Notes under the pieces: generated by a model
Databases searched by the model: none
Seen by the model: only the letters and a program-made list of their open reading frames with translations
What the model was told of the DNA's origin: nothing
Assembly (NCBI GenBank): GCA_028015205.1
Contig: CM051521.1
Coordinates: 108,972,513-109,036,512 of the forward strand
Reading direction: 5' to 3'
DNA: 64,000 bases
Origin: Mytilisepta virgata
Taxonomy: Eukaryota; Mollusca; Bivalvia; Mytilida; Mytilidae
Made by a program: the position numbers and the translations under genes
Shown here: positions 11,448 through 24,411 of the stretch, piece after piece
How the letters are laid out: each line of letters begins with the position of its first letter
Numbering within the stretch: the first letter of the stretch is position 1

Positions 11448-11740
11448 AAATCCCAAATTCATGGTTATGATCTAAAAATAAAAGTGGTAGGTTACACGGA
11501 ATTTGATAGCAATCTAATATGATCTAAAAATAGAATATGGACTTTACTAAAAGAGGAAGGTACTAGAAATTTAATAGCAACCTAATATGATCTAAAATTA
11601 GAATGGGGGCTTTACTAAAAGTAGTAGATTACACGGAATTTGATGGCAATCTGATATGATCTAAAAATAGAATGGGGAATTTACAAAAAGGGTAGGTTAC
11701 GAGGAATTTGATAGCAACCTTATATGATCTAAAATTGGGA
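11448..11740. repeat. Tandem repeat, ~68-bp unit, about four copies
   Basis: The landmark atgatctaaaa recurs at 11467, 11519, 11587, 11656 and 11724, giving spacings of 52, 68, 69 and 68. Units also share a ggaatttgatagcaa block. Copies are diverged, so the array is old. Confidence 0.85.
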
Positions 11741-12689
11741 CTATAATAAAATTTACATTTGTTGAATACTGTTGAATAAAATTACTCTGTGGAATTTTTC
11801 TTCAATTCCATAATCATGTAATAAAAAAATTTTTGACTTTGAACAAGGTTGCTATCGATTTATCAACCCTCAAAATGAATAATAGCCCCGCCTACGCCTC
11901 GGTGAATGTTACCATTTTGTCGGGTTGATAAATTCCGATAGAACCTAGTTCAAAGTCAATTAATGTATAGTAGTACATGAGAGTATATTCTTCGACTTTC
12001 AGAGTATAGATAATTGCCACTAGTAATTAGATTTAGTATATCTGGTTTGGGTTGTCTTGTATTTGTCTGAAAGAAGATCGTATGAATTCAGCAATTATTT
12101 TGCCCAATCTGACATGAAAATTTTGAAAATAGGCCTCAGATTCGAATTTGTATCATTTTTATCGTATAATGATCAAACTTTCACAATTTATTAATCATTG
12201 CACAAAATCCCTTCCCATGATGCAACAGCGACGTCAAGGATGCTGCTAAATCAAGGATTCGAAGAACATTGAGTGTTTTCACAGTAAATTTTGGTAAAAA
12301 CAACTATGAGAAACAGCTTTGCCCAATTAATATGATGTTTGTTTTATACAAAGACAGATTTCAGTGAAATATCTTTATGGACAAGGCTATCGCTCATCAA
12401 AAGGTCCAAACATGTTTTCTTCACAATTATTAGCCATCTTTGACAGCATAAATTTCTTGTTGAAAACAAAACATGTTCCTTAAATTGCAACATTTTAAGA
12501 GTACTTATTGCTTGTTGAGAGTAACTTTTTCATTGATTTGATTTTGGAATTCAAGGGGCAAAATATCCGGCAAAATCATACAATGCCCTTTATGATAGAT
12601 TTACAAAATCAAGACAATCAAGATTTAATAAAACAGAAATGACCATTTATGTGTGGGCTGAGTATCGAGTAAATAAAAGCACGCATCTT

Positions 12690-12946
12690 GTTTGTTTAGT
12701 TGGGGTTTCACGCCGTTTTCATCATATTTAATTTGGCTATTTCGTGGCGGCCAGTTTTTATTGGTGGAGTACCTGGAGAGAACCACCGACCTTCGGTAGC
12801 AAAATTGGCAGTCCTTGTCAATTAAGATCGGAGTCGAACACAACCCGCCAAAGGTGGGATTCGAACTCACAACCTCAGTGTTGACAGGATAGTGATCATT
12901 AGTAGTCATGACGAACTACCTAGACCACTCGGCCACCAAGGTCCAC
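12690..12946 (-). mobile_element. tRNA-derived SINE, copy 1
   Basis: Minus strand. The 5' end looks like a Leu/Ser-type tRNA head with A box (tggccgagtgg) and B box (ttcgaact/gttcgaat type), followed by a tRNA-unrelated body and a tail of AAAC repeats. The insertion is bracketed by a perfect 12-bp target-site duplication, agcacgcatctt, at 12678-12689 and 12947-12958. Four more copies lie at 26.3, 48.7, 54.9 and 56.8 kb. Confidence 0.92.
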
Positions 12947-13351
12947 AGCACGCATCTTAAAAAAATCTTAAAATCTATTATAAATTTTTCGAAAATTGAG
13001 GAGTTTCTCTCTCTAACATAGCTCTGTCCTTTAATGTTTTGTTCATTTTGGAATTTTAATTTGCTCTTCAACGTTTTCAGGTTATTTTCTCAGATTTCAA
13101 CATGCAGGCCTTTATCACAACTGACGAGTCATAACTGTGCTCATATTGTGATGAGTCACAACTGTGTTCATATTGTGGAACAAAATTAATATCATAGAAT
13201 ATTTATTGAATTTAGTTGCCATTTAAATTCGTATATTTTATTTGTTACGAACGATTTAGTGATAAGGGATACGTACTGAAGCACCCACGAGGATCAGTCC
13301 ATGCATGCAAAATGTTAGTTATTAATGCTTTTAAAAAGATATATCAAGTTT

Positions 13352-13367
13352 GGGGGGGGGGGGGGGG
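13352..13367 (+). repeat. G16 homopolymer
   Basis: Sixteen consecutive G in AT-rich DNA. It is a likely length-variable and sequencing-error-prone site. Confidence 0.9.
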
Positions 13368-15469
13368 TATATTGCTAGTGTTTTCCACATGTTTTGATTA
13401 TTTGATGTTCAATATATTTGTTATGTGATGAAGTATTCGGAACCCTATTTGGCACTGAATAAAGTTTTGGAGGAAGAAAAGTCAAATCGATTTGATCAAT
13501 ATCCATTTGCTAGGTTGTAAATTAACAACTTCATTTGACTATAATTTTTTTCAAATTCTCTTTGGCTGGAGAAAGATAAATAATTCTTGAAATATATACT
13601 GATACAAAATGTGATCAACCAATTAAAATATTGAGTTCTTACAATTTAACATGTACAAAGTGTAATTCAGCTACATATCAATATAATACATGAATATACT
13701 TAAAAGTAAAGAATTTTAGGCAATAAAAAACAATATATATTAATTATAACGAACAAATACTCGCACATTTCTACCCTTGCACAATTTACTTTCGAGTGGT
13801 TTGGAACAATATTGATATTACCTACTGTCCGTTATGTTGTCGTCGGTCCAAAAACCTTAAAATTTTGATCATTTCTAAAACCACTCCGTTAATTTGAATC
13901 AAATCACTGTATTTCTTGAACATATTGTCATTGAATAACCAACTATTTCCTGTCCGGTGCATGCGATCCGATAAATATATCTTTATATTCTGTTGAATAG
14001 GACAAAATATGACTTGTTATGAATAATTTGAAACATCAAATTTGTCATTAGCCATCAATTTTTTCACTGGCTTCCCAAAATTCTAAAATCGGCTTAAACT
14101 TTTACTTAGATTTTCATCGGAAGCAAGTTTTAGTAAGAACCGTATTTAGTAGAACCAGACTTAAATAGAGAAGGTACATTTTGTGTACATTTTGGACATA
14201 TTCAATGTACTTGTGTAAAAGAAATGAAAAAAAAAACAGTACAAGTTAAGCCTATTTATATAAATGTTACCTATTTATCTAGCACACACCTAGATTACCA
14301 GTACTTTACCATGGGCTGTGTGTGATCACGGTGTTGATTATGAGATGTGTCATTATCATTTCTAATTTATCACTGTTTACATGTAAGATTAATAAATATG
14401 ACGGATAAGGCAATGAAATCCTGAACTAAACCGAGTTATCGATAATAACAATTTTGTATTGTATATTTAATAATTATAAATGAACAATTTTGTAAAGCGG
14501 AATACGGCATCTGTCCCTCATTAAAAAAGTCAGTCTTGGATTAGTTTGCTATTATTACATCTCAGTGTATTTTTCTATATAAAAATGTAATTTTTAATTT
14601 AATTAAATTTCTTGTTCTTCGGATTTTTTTACTCCAGAAAATGGGGCGAGCGAGCGATTTGAAAATTTAAATAAAAAAAAATAATTTTGCAAATTTTAGA
14701 GGAGTAGCTTGAAAAGTTCAGGCGAGCGATTGATATTTTTTTCTAAACATAAAACCACTAGATCTGACAACGTTGATCAAAACAAGATTGCTGACAACTG
14801 GATTAACTTCTTGTACTTAGACATCTATTGAAGTTTTCCATCTGCTATAGTGTTTTCCAATTTTAAAGATTTGCAATGACCACTTATGATACCAGCATAT
14901 CTATTTTTGAATGCATTTTGTCACTGCCAGAACTGCTACAGAAGTTGGAACTTTTCAAGATAATAACTAAACAAACGGAAAAATGACAAAAATGGACCTT
15001 TAAGGGGCCACAGCTCCATCATTGGTTTTTGGATTTGAATGAAATTTTTCAAGCATGTAGAACTAGTCATACTGAGAAGTCTGTGATAGTTATGGAAATA
15101 ATTGACTAGAATATGAGGGTGACCCCTATATTCTATTTTTATAATGAATTCCATAATCTTACAACCTATTAATATTGCTACATGTATCTCATGGACGTGC
15201 AGGTCAGCATTATCTGCGAAGACAACAAATCACATGTGTATATGTAAAATCTTTGTTAATACTCGAAACATTTTTAAGGATCGCGATTTGCCGTTGACTA
15301 AAACACTCTCCTGATTGCGATGAAAAAAAAAACGATGCGGGAAATAGACCTGATTTTTTTCCAGATTGCAGAAGGCGGGATTTGAAAAATGTTTTTTTAA
15401 TTTTGGTTTGGAAAAAATATGTGCGGGCGGGTCCGTCGAACAAGAAATAAAATTGTTGTGGCCTTACTA

Positions 15470-15840
15470 TTTTGTATACTTCAAATGAACAAATGTATAA
15501 ATGAACAACCCCAAGCACAACAAATAAACACTGAAAATTAAAAAACAATGAACAACACGAAGTCATATAAAAATAAGCAATTCCTGCTCCATATACGGCA
15601 CCCGTCGTGAAGTTCAACAAATTGAATCCGGTGGTAGTCACGAACCGGTGGAGGTACATCAATTGTTACGACAGTGAGAACAGGTCCAACAACATCTTAG
15701 ATATTGGAACACTGTAACAGTCAATCAATTCGTGATTTCATAAGTGATGACATCAACTTATCCCTGATATAACCCTGGTTAAGAAGCTCTTCTGACATCA
15801 GTAATCCTCTTTTTCGAAAGTCACGGTAACTCATCGAGGG
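15470..15840 (-). mobile_element. Retroelement tail plus C-terminal RT fragment (copy R3)
   Basis: Minus-strand similarity to the RT C-terminal region joined to the 3' tail, as in the copies at 49.0 and 57.2-58.0 kb. It is diverged and has frame breaks. Confidence 0.7.
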
Positions 15841-18048
15841 CAAATAGTTGGAAACTATTGACCAGTCAAATAGTTCAACGCTTGCAATTTGATAAATAGT
15901 GAAAATATTGTGTACTTATTTTTATATAGAAAATGATAATTGACATTATTGACTGTTCTACATGATAACGTCGTATGGACGTTCACAGTCAATTTTTCGC
16001 TAGTTTCCACATCAAAGGTAACGTTTGGGGCAATGTATCTTGAAAAATATGGTTGGATTGCGTTTGTATTTCTCTATATTGTGTTAGTTTTTGGTACTCG
16101 TGATCACATTTTTGATATCAAACATCGTAACAAGAACATAAAACGGGGTAAAAAAGAGTAATAAACCCTATATACCTAATCAAATTTGTTGCCAAAATTG
16201 ACATTTTAAATCAACGATTACTTAAAAATAGGCATGGTGACCCCCCGATTTTTAAAATTTTTTTGATGTGCTTTTGATAGTTCTTTCCGGATTCATATGA
16301 TTTTATGAAAAAAATTTCGGTCCCATTTCGTATCGTGTTACCTTAAATCATAGCCGGTTAGTATGCTACGCTTTCAACAATAGGTATCATTGTAATCGAG
16401 CATTAAAAAATGCCAAATTAAACACAATTGTATCTAATTACATGTTTTAATGTTTTAACTTTAAAAAAGGATAGAAAGGTTTAATGCGGCAATATCTTTG
16501 TAATGGTTGGTTTCCTTTACAGGAAAACGATTAGAATTTACTGTCTGTAAACGTCAGTTCATGGAATGGATTTTTGGAATTTTTCAAAGTCTAAAGTCTA
16601 AATGCTAGAAATATTTTTGGTTGTTTTTTAACGGTGTGGAGTTGTCCAAGAAAACACCAAAAAATTACAATGGGAAATTTCGAATAGAAAATCCAATGCA
16701 CTTGAAAATTAAAAAAAAAATAAAAAGAAGTAGGGCCAGTTTCCTCTGTATTTATTTCACTTCTAGGGCCATTTTCAAAAAATCGCCTAAAACCTTTCAA
16801 AATATCCGGAGGCATAGCATGGTATGTGGTCTCTAAAGAGTTCCTAATAATAACTAAGTAAGTAAGTTACTAACAAATTTTCTACACACCTCAATATCGC
16901 TTTTGGAGACAGTTTTAACACAAATTTGCCAAATAAACGTCATTAAGACAACGTAAAGGACACTCATAACTAAAAGGAGTGAGATTATGTATATCCTTTC
17001 ATACGACATTAGAATGGTTTTATGCTCTGAATTTCCTTCTTGGCAATGTTCCAAAAAGTGACGCAAATTGACCCAAATTGCCCATATACACGACCTTTGC
17101 CGATAGAAAACTTGATGAATTGAAAATACAATCTTTTACGATAAAATGTACAGTTAAATATTTAAGATTAAAAGATCAATGGTTAATAGTGAAACAAACA
17201 CACAGGGAAGAGGGGCCCCTCAGGGAAGTGGTCCTACTCATTTGCCAAGCAGGGATATAATTATTTGATAAAACTCCATATGTAGAGTTATCTCCCTTGA
17301 CCTTGGAAAAACTGTAGGCGAAATGTTTTTGTTTCTATTGAAGAGACTTTTGACCAAATCATGCAATTTCTACGACCTAGCTAACTGCATCTATCAGAAA
17401 AGTGAGTAGACAATTCACATTGATTAATTAAGGTATTGATATTTTGAAAATCCATTCTGCAGACTGGGGTTTATAGACAGTAGTGTAAAAATTGCTACAC
17501 ATAATCAGATCCGATCTAATGAAAGTCGAGTCGCAACTGGAGGACTAGACCTCTTTTTGGTATCACTAACAGATTTGTTGTCGTGAAAATAATACTTAGA
17601 TCTAACCTGCACAAACTGATTTATGGAAAGTTAGGAGTGTCTCCTTCACGAGTAACTATTGCCGTGTATGATTTTTTTTTTTATCATTATGGCTATTTTG
17701 CATCTCCTCGATATGACATTATCTGGGTTTATGTTGGCGTTCAACACTAAAGAAGAAATGTAATTTACATAAATTTTATAGAATCTTTTTATAAACACAG
17801 AACGTGATAAAATAAAGGTTTCTCAATTTTCAGTACCTTTTTGAATTTCCAACACGACAAACTAAGTAACTGCTCATAACAAAAGCTTTCTTTATAATAA
17901 TTCAATTTATTCATAATTTTTTTTCTGTGAGATATAGATGTATATATGTCTAACTAAAATAGGCGAGTTTAACTTTTTAATAATATTTACACACTGGTCT
18001 GTTATATAAAGGGTATATTTGAGCCTTAGGTGTTCTATTCGTGCAAAT

Positions 18049-18172
18049 TTATCCTAAGATGCAATTCAAACCAATACATTGTTTGTAGACAGTTAGATCC
18101 TTAAACATTTTAGCCAGCCAGAAACTGGCATGGTCTTCATACAAACTGCTTCGAATTAAAATGGTGTTATAA
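18049..18172 (-). pseudogene. Partial duplicate of gene C last exon
   Basis: Minus-strand frame of ~39 codons closely matching the end of gene C (Ser-Ser-Leu-Tyr-Glu-Asp...Phe-Trp, ending Asn-Cys-Ile-Leu-Gly-stop versus Asn-Cys-Ile-Phe-Gly-stop). It is part of a tandem duplication: the block at about 17951-18172 repeats as 18172-18418. The copy lacks the exon's 5' portion and splice acceptor, so it cannot replace the real exon. The frame is still open, which suggests a fairly recent event. Confidence 0.8.
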
Positions 18173-18290
18173 CTAAAGTGGGCGAGTTCAACTTTTTGAT
18201 AATAGAAAGTCCGTTCACGAATGAACTACGATGTATACACATTGGTCTATACCATAAAGTCAATATTTGAGCCCGAGGCTTTGAAAGTGT

Positions 18291-18296
18291 TTTATT
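18291..18296 (-). promoter_or_regulatory. Putative polyadenylation signal of gene C
   Basis: AATAAA on the minus strand, about ten bases after the gene C stop codon. Confidence 0.45.
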
Positions 18297-18305
18297 ATTG
18301 TAAAT

Positions 18306-21300
18306 TCATCCAAAGATGCAATTCAAACCAATACATGGTTTGTGGACATTTTGATCCTTGAAAATTTTAGCCATCCAGAAATTGACACGGTCCTCATACA
18401 AACTGCTTTGAATTGAAATTTTGTTATCCAGAATCGCATACTGCTTTTGATTCACATCATACTGTGGCCAGTTTTGCAAATTCGGTCCATTTACGTCACT
18501 GAAAAAGAAAAAAAAAATTATAATAATCACACAATAAATTGTTTTATGTTCTATAGTATCATTCCCAGTCTTTAGTAGTTAATACCACAACAAATTGTAC
18601 TTTTTTCGGACCAAAGTTCCAAGGGCGCATTCGAAACTCATCCCAAACTAGCCACATAGCTATTTCGCCCCTCCTTTTCTTCTCATTTTTTATTTTTTTT
18701 TTCGAAGTTGGTTTATCGCCGCTGTGTTTACTAGTCGGTTCGGACAGAGTGATAAAAATATCAAGGTACCTCTTTAAACTTGATATCTACCTCAATAACA
18801 TTCAATGAAGTTAAAGGAGAGACCAACCAAGTTATTCCAATAGGACATACCCCTCCAAGAAATATTTCATCATCTTTTTCAAATTCCCATGAATTCAATC
18901 TCGTTTTGATAATCATGACTTATGGAATTTCTGGTTTCCAAATATTCTGTAAAAGTATTTGATGTTTCCCTTTTATAACACGAGATGTATGTAGTTGAAA
19001 AAAAACTCTCTCCATTGGCAAATAGGTGAATAGTTAACGTGAGTTTACACTTATCCTTGAATTTTAAAATTTAGAAATTATAGTCGGAAGAGTGTAAAAT
19101 CTTACCGTTGATTTCAAAAGGTTTTTTTTATTACATCTAGTGAAATCATTTGCCGGAAGTGCAAACGGTATCGGAGTAACATGAGGAGCAATAGGATATG
19201 TAGACATACCGAATAAACCACCTAGAGAAAACAGCGACAAGTAGCACCAAAAAACAGAAATGAGCACGCGAGTAAGGTCATGAGTAGCGATGAACAGCAA
19301 AGAGCAAGAGAAGAGCAGCGATGAAGAACAGCAACAAGCAACAGGTGCAACAGCAGCAGCGAAAACAGCAACAAGTAGCACCAAAAAACCGAACTGAGCA
19401 CGCGAGTAAGGTCATGATTAACGATGAACAGCAAAAAGCAAGAGAAAAACAACGATGAGCAAGAGAAGAGCAATGACGACGAACAGCAAAAAGCAGCAAG
19501 AGCAACAGCAGCAGCGAAAACAGCGACAACTAGCACAAAAAACCTAAATGAGAACGCGAGTAAGGTCATGATTAGCGATGAACAGCAAAGAGCAAGAGAA
19601 AAAAGCGATGAGCAGCAAAGAGCAAGCGAAAACAGCGATGAGCAGCAAAGAGCAAGAGAAAAACAGTGATGAGCAGCAAAGAGCAAGAGAAAAACAGCGA
19701 TGAGCAAGAGAAGAGCAAGAGAAAAACAGCGATAAGTAGCAAAGAGCAAGAGAAAAACAGCGTTAAGCAGCAAAGAGCAAGAGAAAAACAGTGTTGAGCA
19801 GCAAGGAGCACGAGAAAAACAGCGATGAGCAGCAAAGAGCAAGAGAAAAACAGCGATGAACAAGAGAAGAACAAGAGAAAAACAGCGATGAGCAGCAAAG
19901 AGCAAGAGAAAAACAGCGATGACGAACAGCAACAAGCACCAGGAGCAGCATAGAACTGGGATGTAACTATGGATTATGTATGTGCATCACTTACAGAACA
20001 TACTATAAAGCGACATGTTGGAATAAAATGTGTGTCTTCCAAGGAAGACATTTGTCGCCTGTGGACGTCAATTTTTACAAAAGATATTAAAATTTTCTAA
20101 ATATGAAATATATATTCACACCTTTGCATTAAAGTTAATGCACAGAGAAAGTTTCATCAAATTGCTTTTAGCCGTTATAGAGTAGTTGAGGATAGAAGTT
20201 TTGAACCCCCCTTTTTTCAAAAATGTAAATTTTTACAAAACAAAATTTAAAATTTTCTAAAAATGAAATATATATGCATACCTGTGCATTAAGGTTAACG
20301 CACAGAGAAAGTTTAATCAAATTCCTTTGAGCGGTTATGAAGTAGTTGAGGATAGAAGTTTCCCTCCCCCCTTTTTTTGCAAAAATGTCAATTATTAGAA
20401 AAAAAATTGAAATTTTCTAACAATGAAATATATATGCACACCTGTGCATTAAGGTTAATGCACAGAGAAAGTTTCATCAAATTCCTTTGAGCGGTTATGG
20501 AGTAGTTGAGGATAGAAGTTTTGCCCCCCTTTTTTTTTTGCAAAAATGTGAATTTTTACAAAAAAAAATTGAAATTTTCTAAAAATGAAATATATATGCA
20601 CACCTGTGCAATAAGATTAATGCACAGAGAAAGTTTCATCAAATTCCTTTGAGTGGTTTACGAGTAGTTGAGGACAGAAGAAAAGTGTGACGACGCAAGA
20701 CGCAAGGCGACAGATAGTGATCCCTATGTGTCGACAATGCGTTCCGCCGGCGACACAAATATAAATGAATTGTGGACTGACATCAACTTTTAAAATATTA
20801 TTGTAAGTATTCGATTGTAATCACTTCGAATCAAATAAAGCTTAGTAAAAATATACAGAGTTATCACCTTTTGTAAGCTTTCAGTAAACGTCGAAAAGTA
20901 ACACAATCTTTCGCCGATTAAATTTAAAAGAATGGTGTCTAGGCAAAAAATAATTCCAAAATTCAATTCTGCCAATTTTTCAATGATTTATTTAAATTAA
21001 TGGTAGCCACATAACCGAGTAATAGGACACATGATGGACTTTATGTGTTTTTAACTAGTAAAACAACATGTGGACAAAAATGTGTCATTGGGTTTCACAA
21101 TTTCAAATAACTTAATACATAAATCCAATTTTTAACATAATAATAACATCCGCGTTTAAGTAAGATAACGTAAACTGTTTGAAAATGAACAACTCATTGA
21201 AAGTTATCTGCAATTCAAATCCTTAAGACATTTGCATATGAATTTAATGCATACAAGCAATCAAATGTCGAAATTGACTTTTGAAAAAATATGAATATCA

Positions 21301-23774
21301 ATTCAGAACATTGCTGTCATTTTTCCATTGAAATTTGTACATTAAAGGAGTTTGACACTTTTTGATCCCTTGAATATCAAGTTTGCCAGTGCTAGAATTT
21401 TGGAATAATATTATTCATACATGTATTATCTAAATATTTATTTTTCCATTAAAAAGTTATATGAACCTTTTTTAAACTTATTTTATCCCAATTCAAATTG
21501 GATCAATTTATGTGATACATTTTTTTACTACCACTTGGTCTATTTCACTCCTGGTGGACTGTAAGTCCCCGAGGGCATTATCAGCTCAGTAGCCAGAATT
21601 TTTGTCCTGGCATGATTCATTACTTAAATGCCTTTAAATTTTCTGTTTAAAATTTAACAAAATTTACCAGAAATGTGTAAGGCTCTTCCCTTTGATGCAG
21701 AGGTAACCCTTAGCTGAGTTAGGATTCCTGTTTGTTTTAACGGTTTTGGTTTTTGATGGTTGTGCTTATTAATTCATCATTATATCTTTAACAGTATTCC
21801 AATATTTTGATCTCGAGCACTGCTGATGAGTTGTCAGTCAACGAAATGGCCATACAGTGCATCAAATTTATTTCGGTATTTTGTGATATACATGTTATTT
21901 TGTTACTACCACTGGATCTATGTCACTGCAGGTGGACTGTTAGTCCCCGATGGCATTATCAGCCCAGTAGCCAGAATTTTTGTCCTTATGATTCATTACT
22001 TAAACGCCTTTAAATTTTCTGTTTAAAATTTGACAAAATTTACCAGAAATTTCTAAGGGTCTTCTTTTGATGCAGAGGTAATTCTTGGCTGAGTTTGGAT
22101 TCCTATTTGTTTTAATTGTTTTGGTTTTTGATGATTGTGCTTATTAATTCGAAATTATCGAAATGGCAATACAGTGCATCAAATTTATTTCGGCATTTGT
22201 GATATATTTTATTATTGCAGAAAAGAATAACGTAATTTAACTGATATTTACCCTGTTTTTGCAAAATTACTCCAGTATTCCATCATTGATAGAGCCAACT
22301 TCTGTTCATCATGACTGCTGATATTTAAAGGCGTGACAGGAAACAGGAAAGCTAACTCAGAAGTATGACCCGATTCCGTAAACCATGGATACAGAATTGA
22401 TGACGGTGAGAAAATTGATCGCTTTCTACTGATGTACTGAAAATGGTTTGTTATTTTGTTATCTGCAGCATGTACATTCAGACTTTTGATTGTTGGACTA
22501 TAGAAAAACACATCGCCATAAAAATTCAAAGCCTTTTGTCCCTGTTCTGCAAGAGAACCGTTACTAGAATACTTGTTACAGATACCAGATGCTATTTTGG
22601 TATTGTTGAAATAATCTGCAGCAAACGGTGTCATAATATGTCTACAGAAAAAGTCAGATTCAATTCCCTCAGTTAGTTGGAAATTTATCTTCCTCTGTAA
22701 CGCTTGAACGCTGTATAGTAGAAGCGAACCCTCAGACTCACAATTTCCAATCAAAACATCTAAAGACCTGTAGAAGTTCACGAAAGAAGATGAAGAGTTG
22801 CTCATTATAGTTTCTGGTTTATCTCGTACCAGATTTCCATCTACAACAGGACCAAATAAAATTAACAAATGTACATGTATGTCAAGCGAGTCCGGCGTAA
22901 CGGTAGGAATTCGTAACATTGCATTATAAATCTCCTTTGACTGTTTTGACCTTAAACAAATCATTGTTTCTGTGGTTAATTTATCGGTGCAGTTCACTTG
23001 CCTTGCCAATGTCTTAGCAATATATCGTGGATTGTATGAAGTTGCAAACATGGAATTTCCAACTCCACTTTGTGCTATGACGCGTTTGAACAACCCTTTA
23101 TTTCCTGGATTTAAGGCATGTATACCCACACTAAACCCACCTGCAGATTCTCCGAAGATAGTCACCGACTTTGGATTACCACCAAAACTATCAATGTTAT
23201 CATGAATCCATTTTATAGCCAATATCTGATCATAGAGACCGTAATTTCCTGGCGAAACATCGTCGATGGTACTAAAAAATCCAAACACATTCAAACGATA
23301 ATTAATTGTCACAACAATGACGTCACCAACAGCGCTAAGGTATGACCCATCAAAGAACATTCCCTGTCCGACGGCATATCCTCCGCCATGTATCCAGACC
23401 ATAACCGATTTGTTGCTGCTTGTATTATCATCAGATGGTGTGTAAATATTCAGTACTAAACAGTCTTCTGATTGGTTTATATTGGGTAAATATTTATCTT
23501 TGTCAGGAAATGCTGGCTGTATACAGGAAGAACCGAATTTTGTACCATCCCATGTACCGTTCCAAGGACCGTGAGCAACCGGTTTCCGGAATCTCAAATC
23601 TCCAACTGGGGGTTTTGCAAATGGAATATTTTTGAAAACCCTATATTGCTTTGCAGTATTGTTGATAATTACAGATGATGACAAACCGACTATTTTACCG
23701 ATTCTCGTATGGATAGTTATTTTATCTTCCCCCAACACCATGGATATCATTATTGTTATTACCATTAGCATCAT
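18306..23774 (-). CDS. Type-B carboxylesterase-like gene C
   Basis: Two coding exons: 23774-22252 and 18498-18306, separated by a 3753-bp GT/AG intron in phase 2; product 571 residues. The ATG at 23774 begins a hydrophobic signal-like segment (Met-Met-Leu-Met-Val-Ile-Thr-Ile...) of ~15 residues. The catalytic machinery is complete: His129-Gly-Gly-Gly, Gly-Glu-Ser210-Ala-Gly, Glu348, His470. Ser-Glu-Asp-Cys (102-105) and the Pro-Val-Val-Asp-Gly motif are present. Asn-X-Ser/Thr sites are frequent, fitting secretion. The last exon ends with two Cys in a Cys-X4-Cys spacing followed by Ile-Phe-Gly-stop. The position aligned with the choline-binding Trp of acetylcholinesterase is Tyr. A 5'-UTR intron acceptor (ttttatag) may lie just before the start. 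Substrate unknown. Confidence 0.92.
19222..19951. repeat. Purine-rich minisatellite (~31-bp unit) with ~150-bp higher-order copies
   Basis: Plus strand is almost only A/G with C and few T. The basic unit is ~31 bp (agcgatgagcagcaaagagc plus a-rich remainder), repeated with small indels over 19560-19930. At 19225, 19370 and 19524 a larger ~150-bp block containing cacgcgagtaaggtcatga recurs. Long open frames on both strands (Leu/Phe/Cys-rich or Glu/Gln/Lys-rich) are by-products of the repeat. Confidence 0.9.
20048..20762. mobile_element. Element with four ~160-bp core repeats and inverted ends
   Basis: The landmark atgaaatata recurs at 20103, 20263, 20423 and 20585, so the core unit is 160-162 bp. 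The left end (atttgtcgcc) and right end (ggcgacacaaat) are near-inverted. This layout recalls the bivalve 'pearl' type (a ~160-bp tandem core between unique ends, regarded as non-autonomous Helentron-like). That class label is an inference. A single end fragment of the same family lies at about 37250-37365 in opposite orientation. Confidence 0.7.
21500..22210. repeat. Two diverged copies of the 378-bp repeat family
   Basis: The block containing ggtggactgt recurs at 21553 and 21931, exactly 378 bases apart. A third partial start follows near 22139. Shared features with the young array at 38.5-40.4 kb include the ggtggac...gtccccgagggcatt stretch, then atgattcatt and accagaaat. Copies are much diverged. 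Confidence 0.75.
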
Positions 23775-24411
23775 GGTTAGTCTATAAAATATATGTTGTA
23801 CAGGGTTAATTGGTTCACATGTAATAATAATAAAACGTTTAACACGGATATCAATTTGAATGCTTACGAAGCGATTATCTGAATTAGCCCTTATCAGTTA
23901 CATGTTTACTCGTGACCTAAATTTTGAAAAGCCGGAATTGTTCCAACTTAATCCAACAGTGATCTACGAAGGGCTACAAAAGGTCAGCTTTGTATGCACG
24001 AGTGTACATCATACTTTTAAATGCTTCTATTAAATTTTAATTATTTAAAACGCCTGGAAACTGCGCATTTTACAATATTCGAAAATATAGCGGTCTCACG
24101 TAGAGAAAGACGTAGTATTTATGTATTGTTTTATATACTGCAAGTGAATGTGACATTTAATCCTTCGCAAAAGCTTAACATTCTTTTGATATCTCAGGCT
24201 ACTACTTTTTTATTTTTATATTGGTACAATGTACAAAAGGATAAAAAATAAACATACCTTACAAATGTAACAGTTCTATTCGATTACAGAACTTTATCAG
24301 ATACAGAAATAGAAATTGGGACAATATGTCACGCTAATAGGTAGTGCACTAAGTAACTGCCATATCAAGAAAACAATATTGTATATGCATAATATTAAAT
24401 TTCACTTCTTT

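Larger units (their letters stand above)
10785..18048. other. Gene-free interval between genes B and C
   Basis: No convincing gene in 7.2 kb. It contains a 40-base palindrome (11255), a 68-bp tandem repeat (11448-11740), a SINE (12690), a G16 run (13352) and a retroelement fragment (15470). The remaining open frames are short, overlap one another and often start at non-ATG codons. Confidence 0.6.
18499..22251 (-). other. Large repeat-filled intron of gene C
   Basis: The longest of the six introns seen in this cluster. It contains a minisatellite (19222-19951), a ~160-bp-core element (20048-20762) and diverged 378-bp repeats (21500-22210). No nested gene seen. Confidence 0.8.

Noticed and set aside
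13216..13428. Open frame running through the G16 tract
   Set aside because: It has a poly-Gly segment created by the homopolymer, a non-ATG start and no similarity.
19222..19935. 237-codon Leu/Phe/Cys-rich open frame and overlapping frames
   Set aside because: They are translations of a minisatellite with open frames on both strands.
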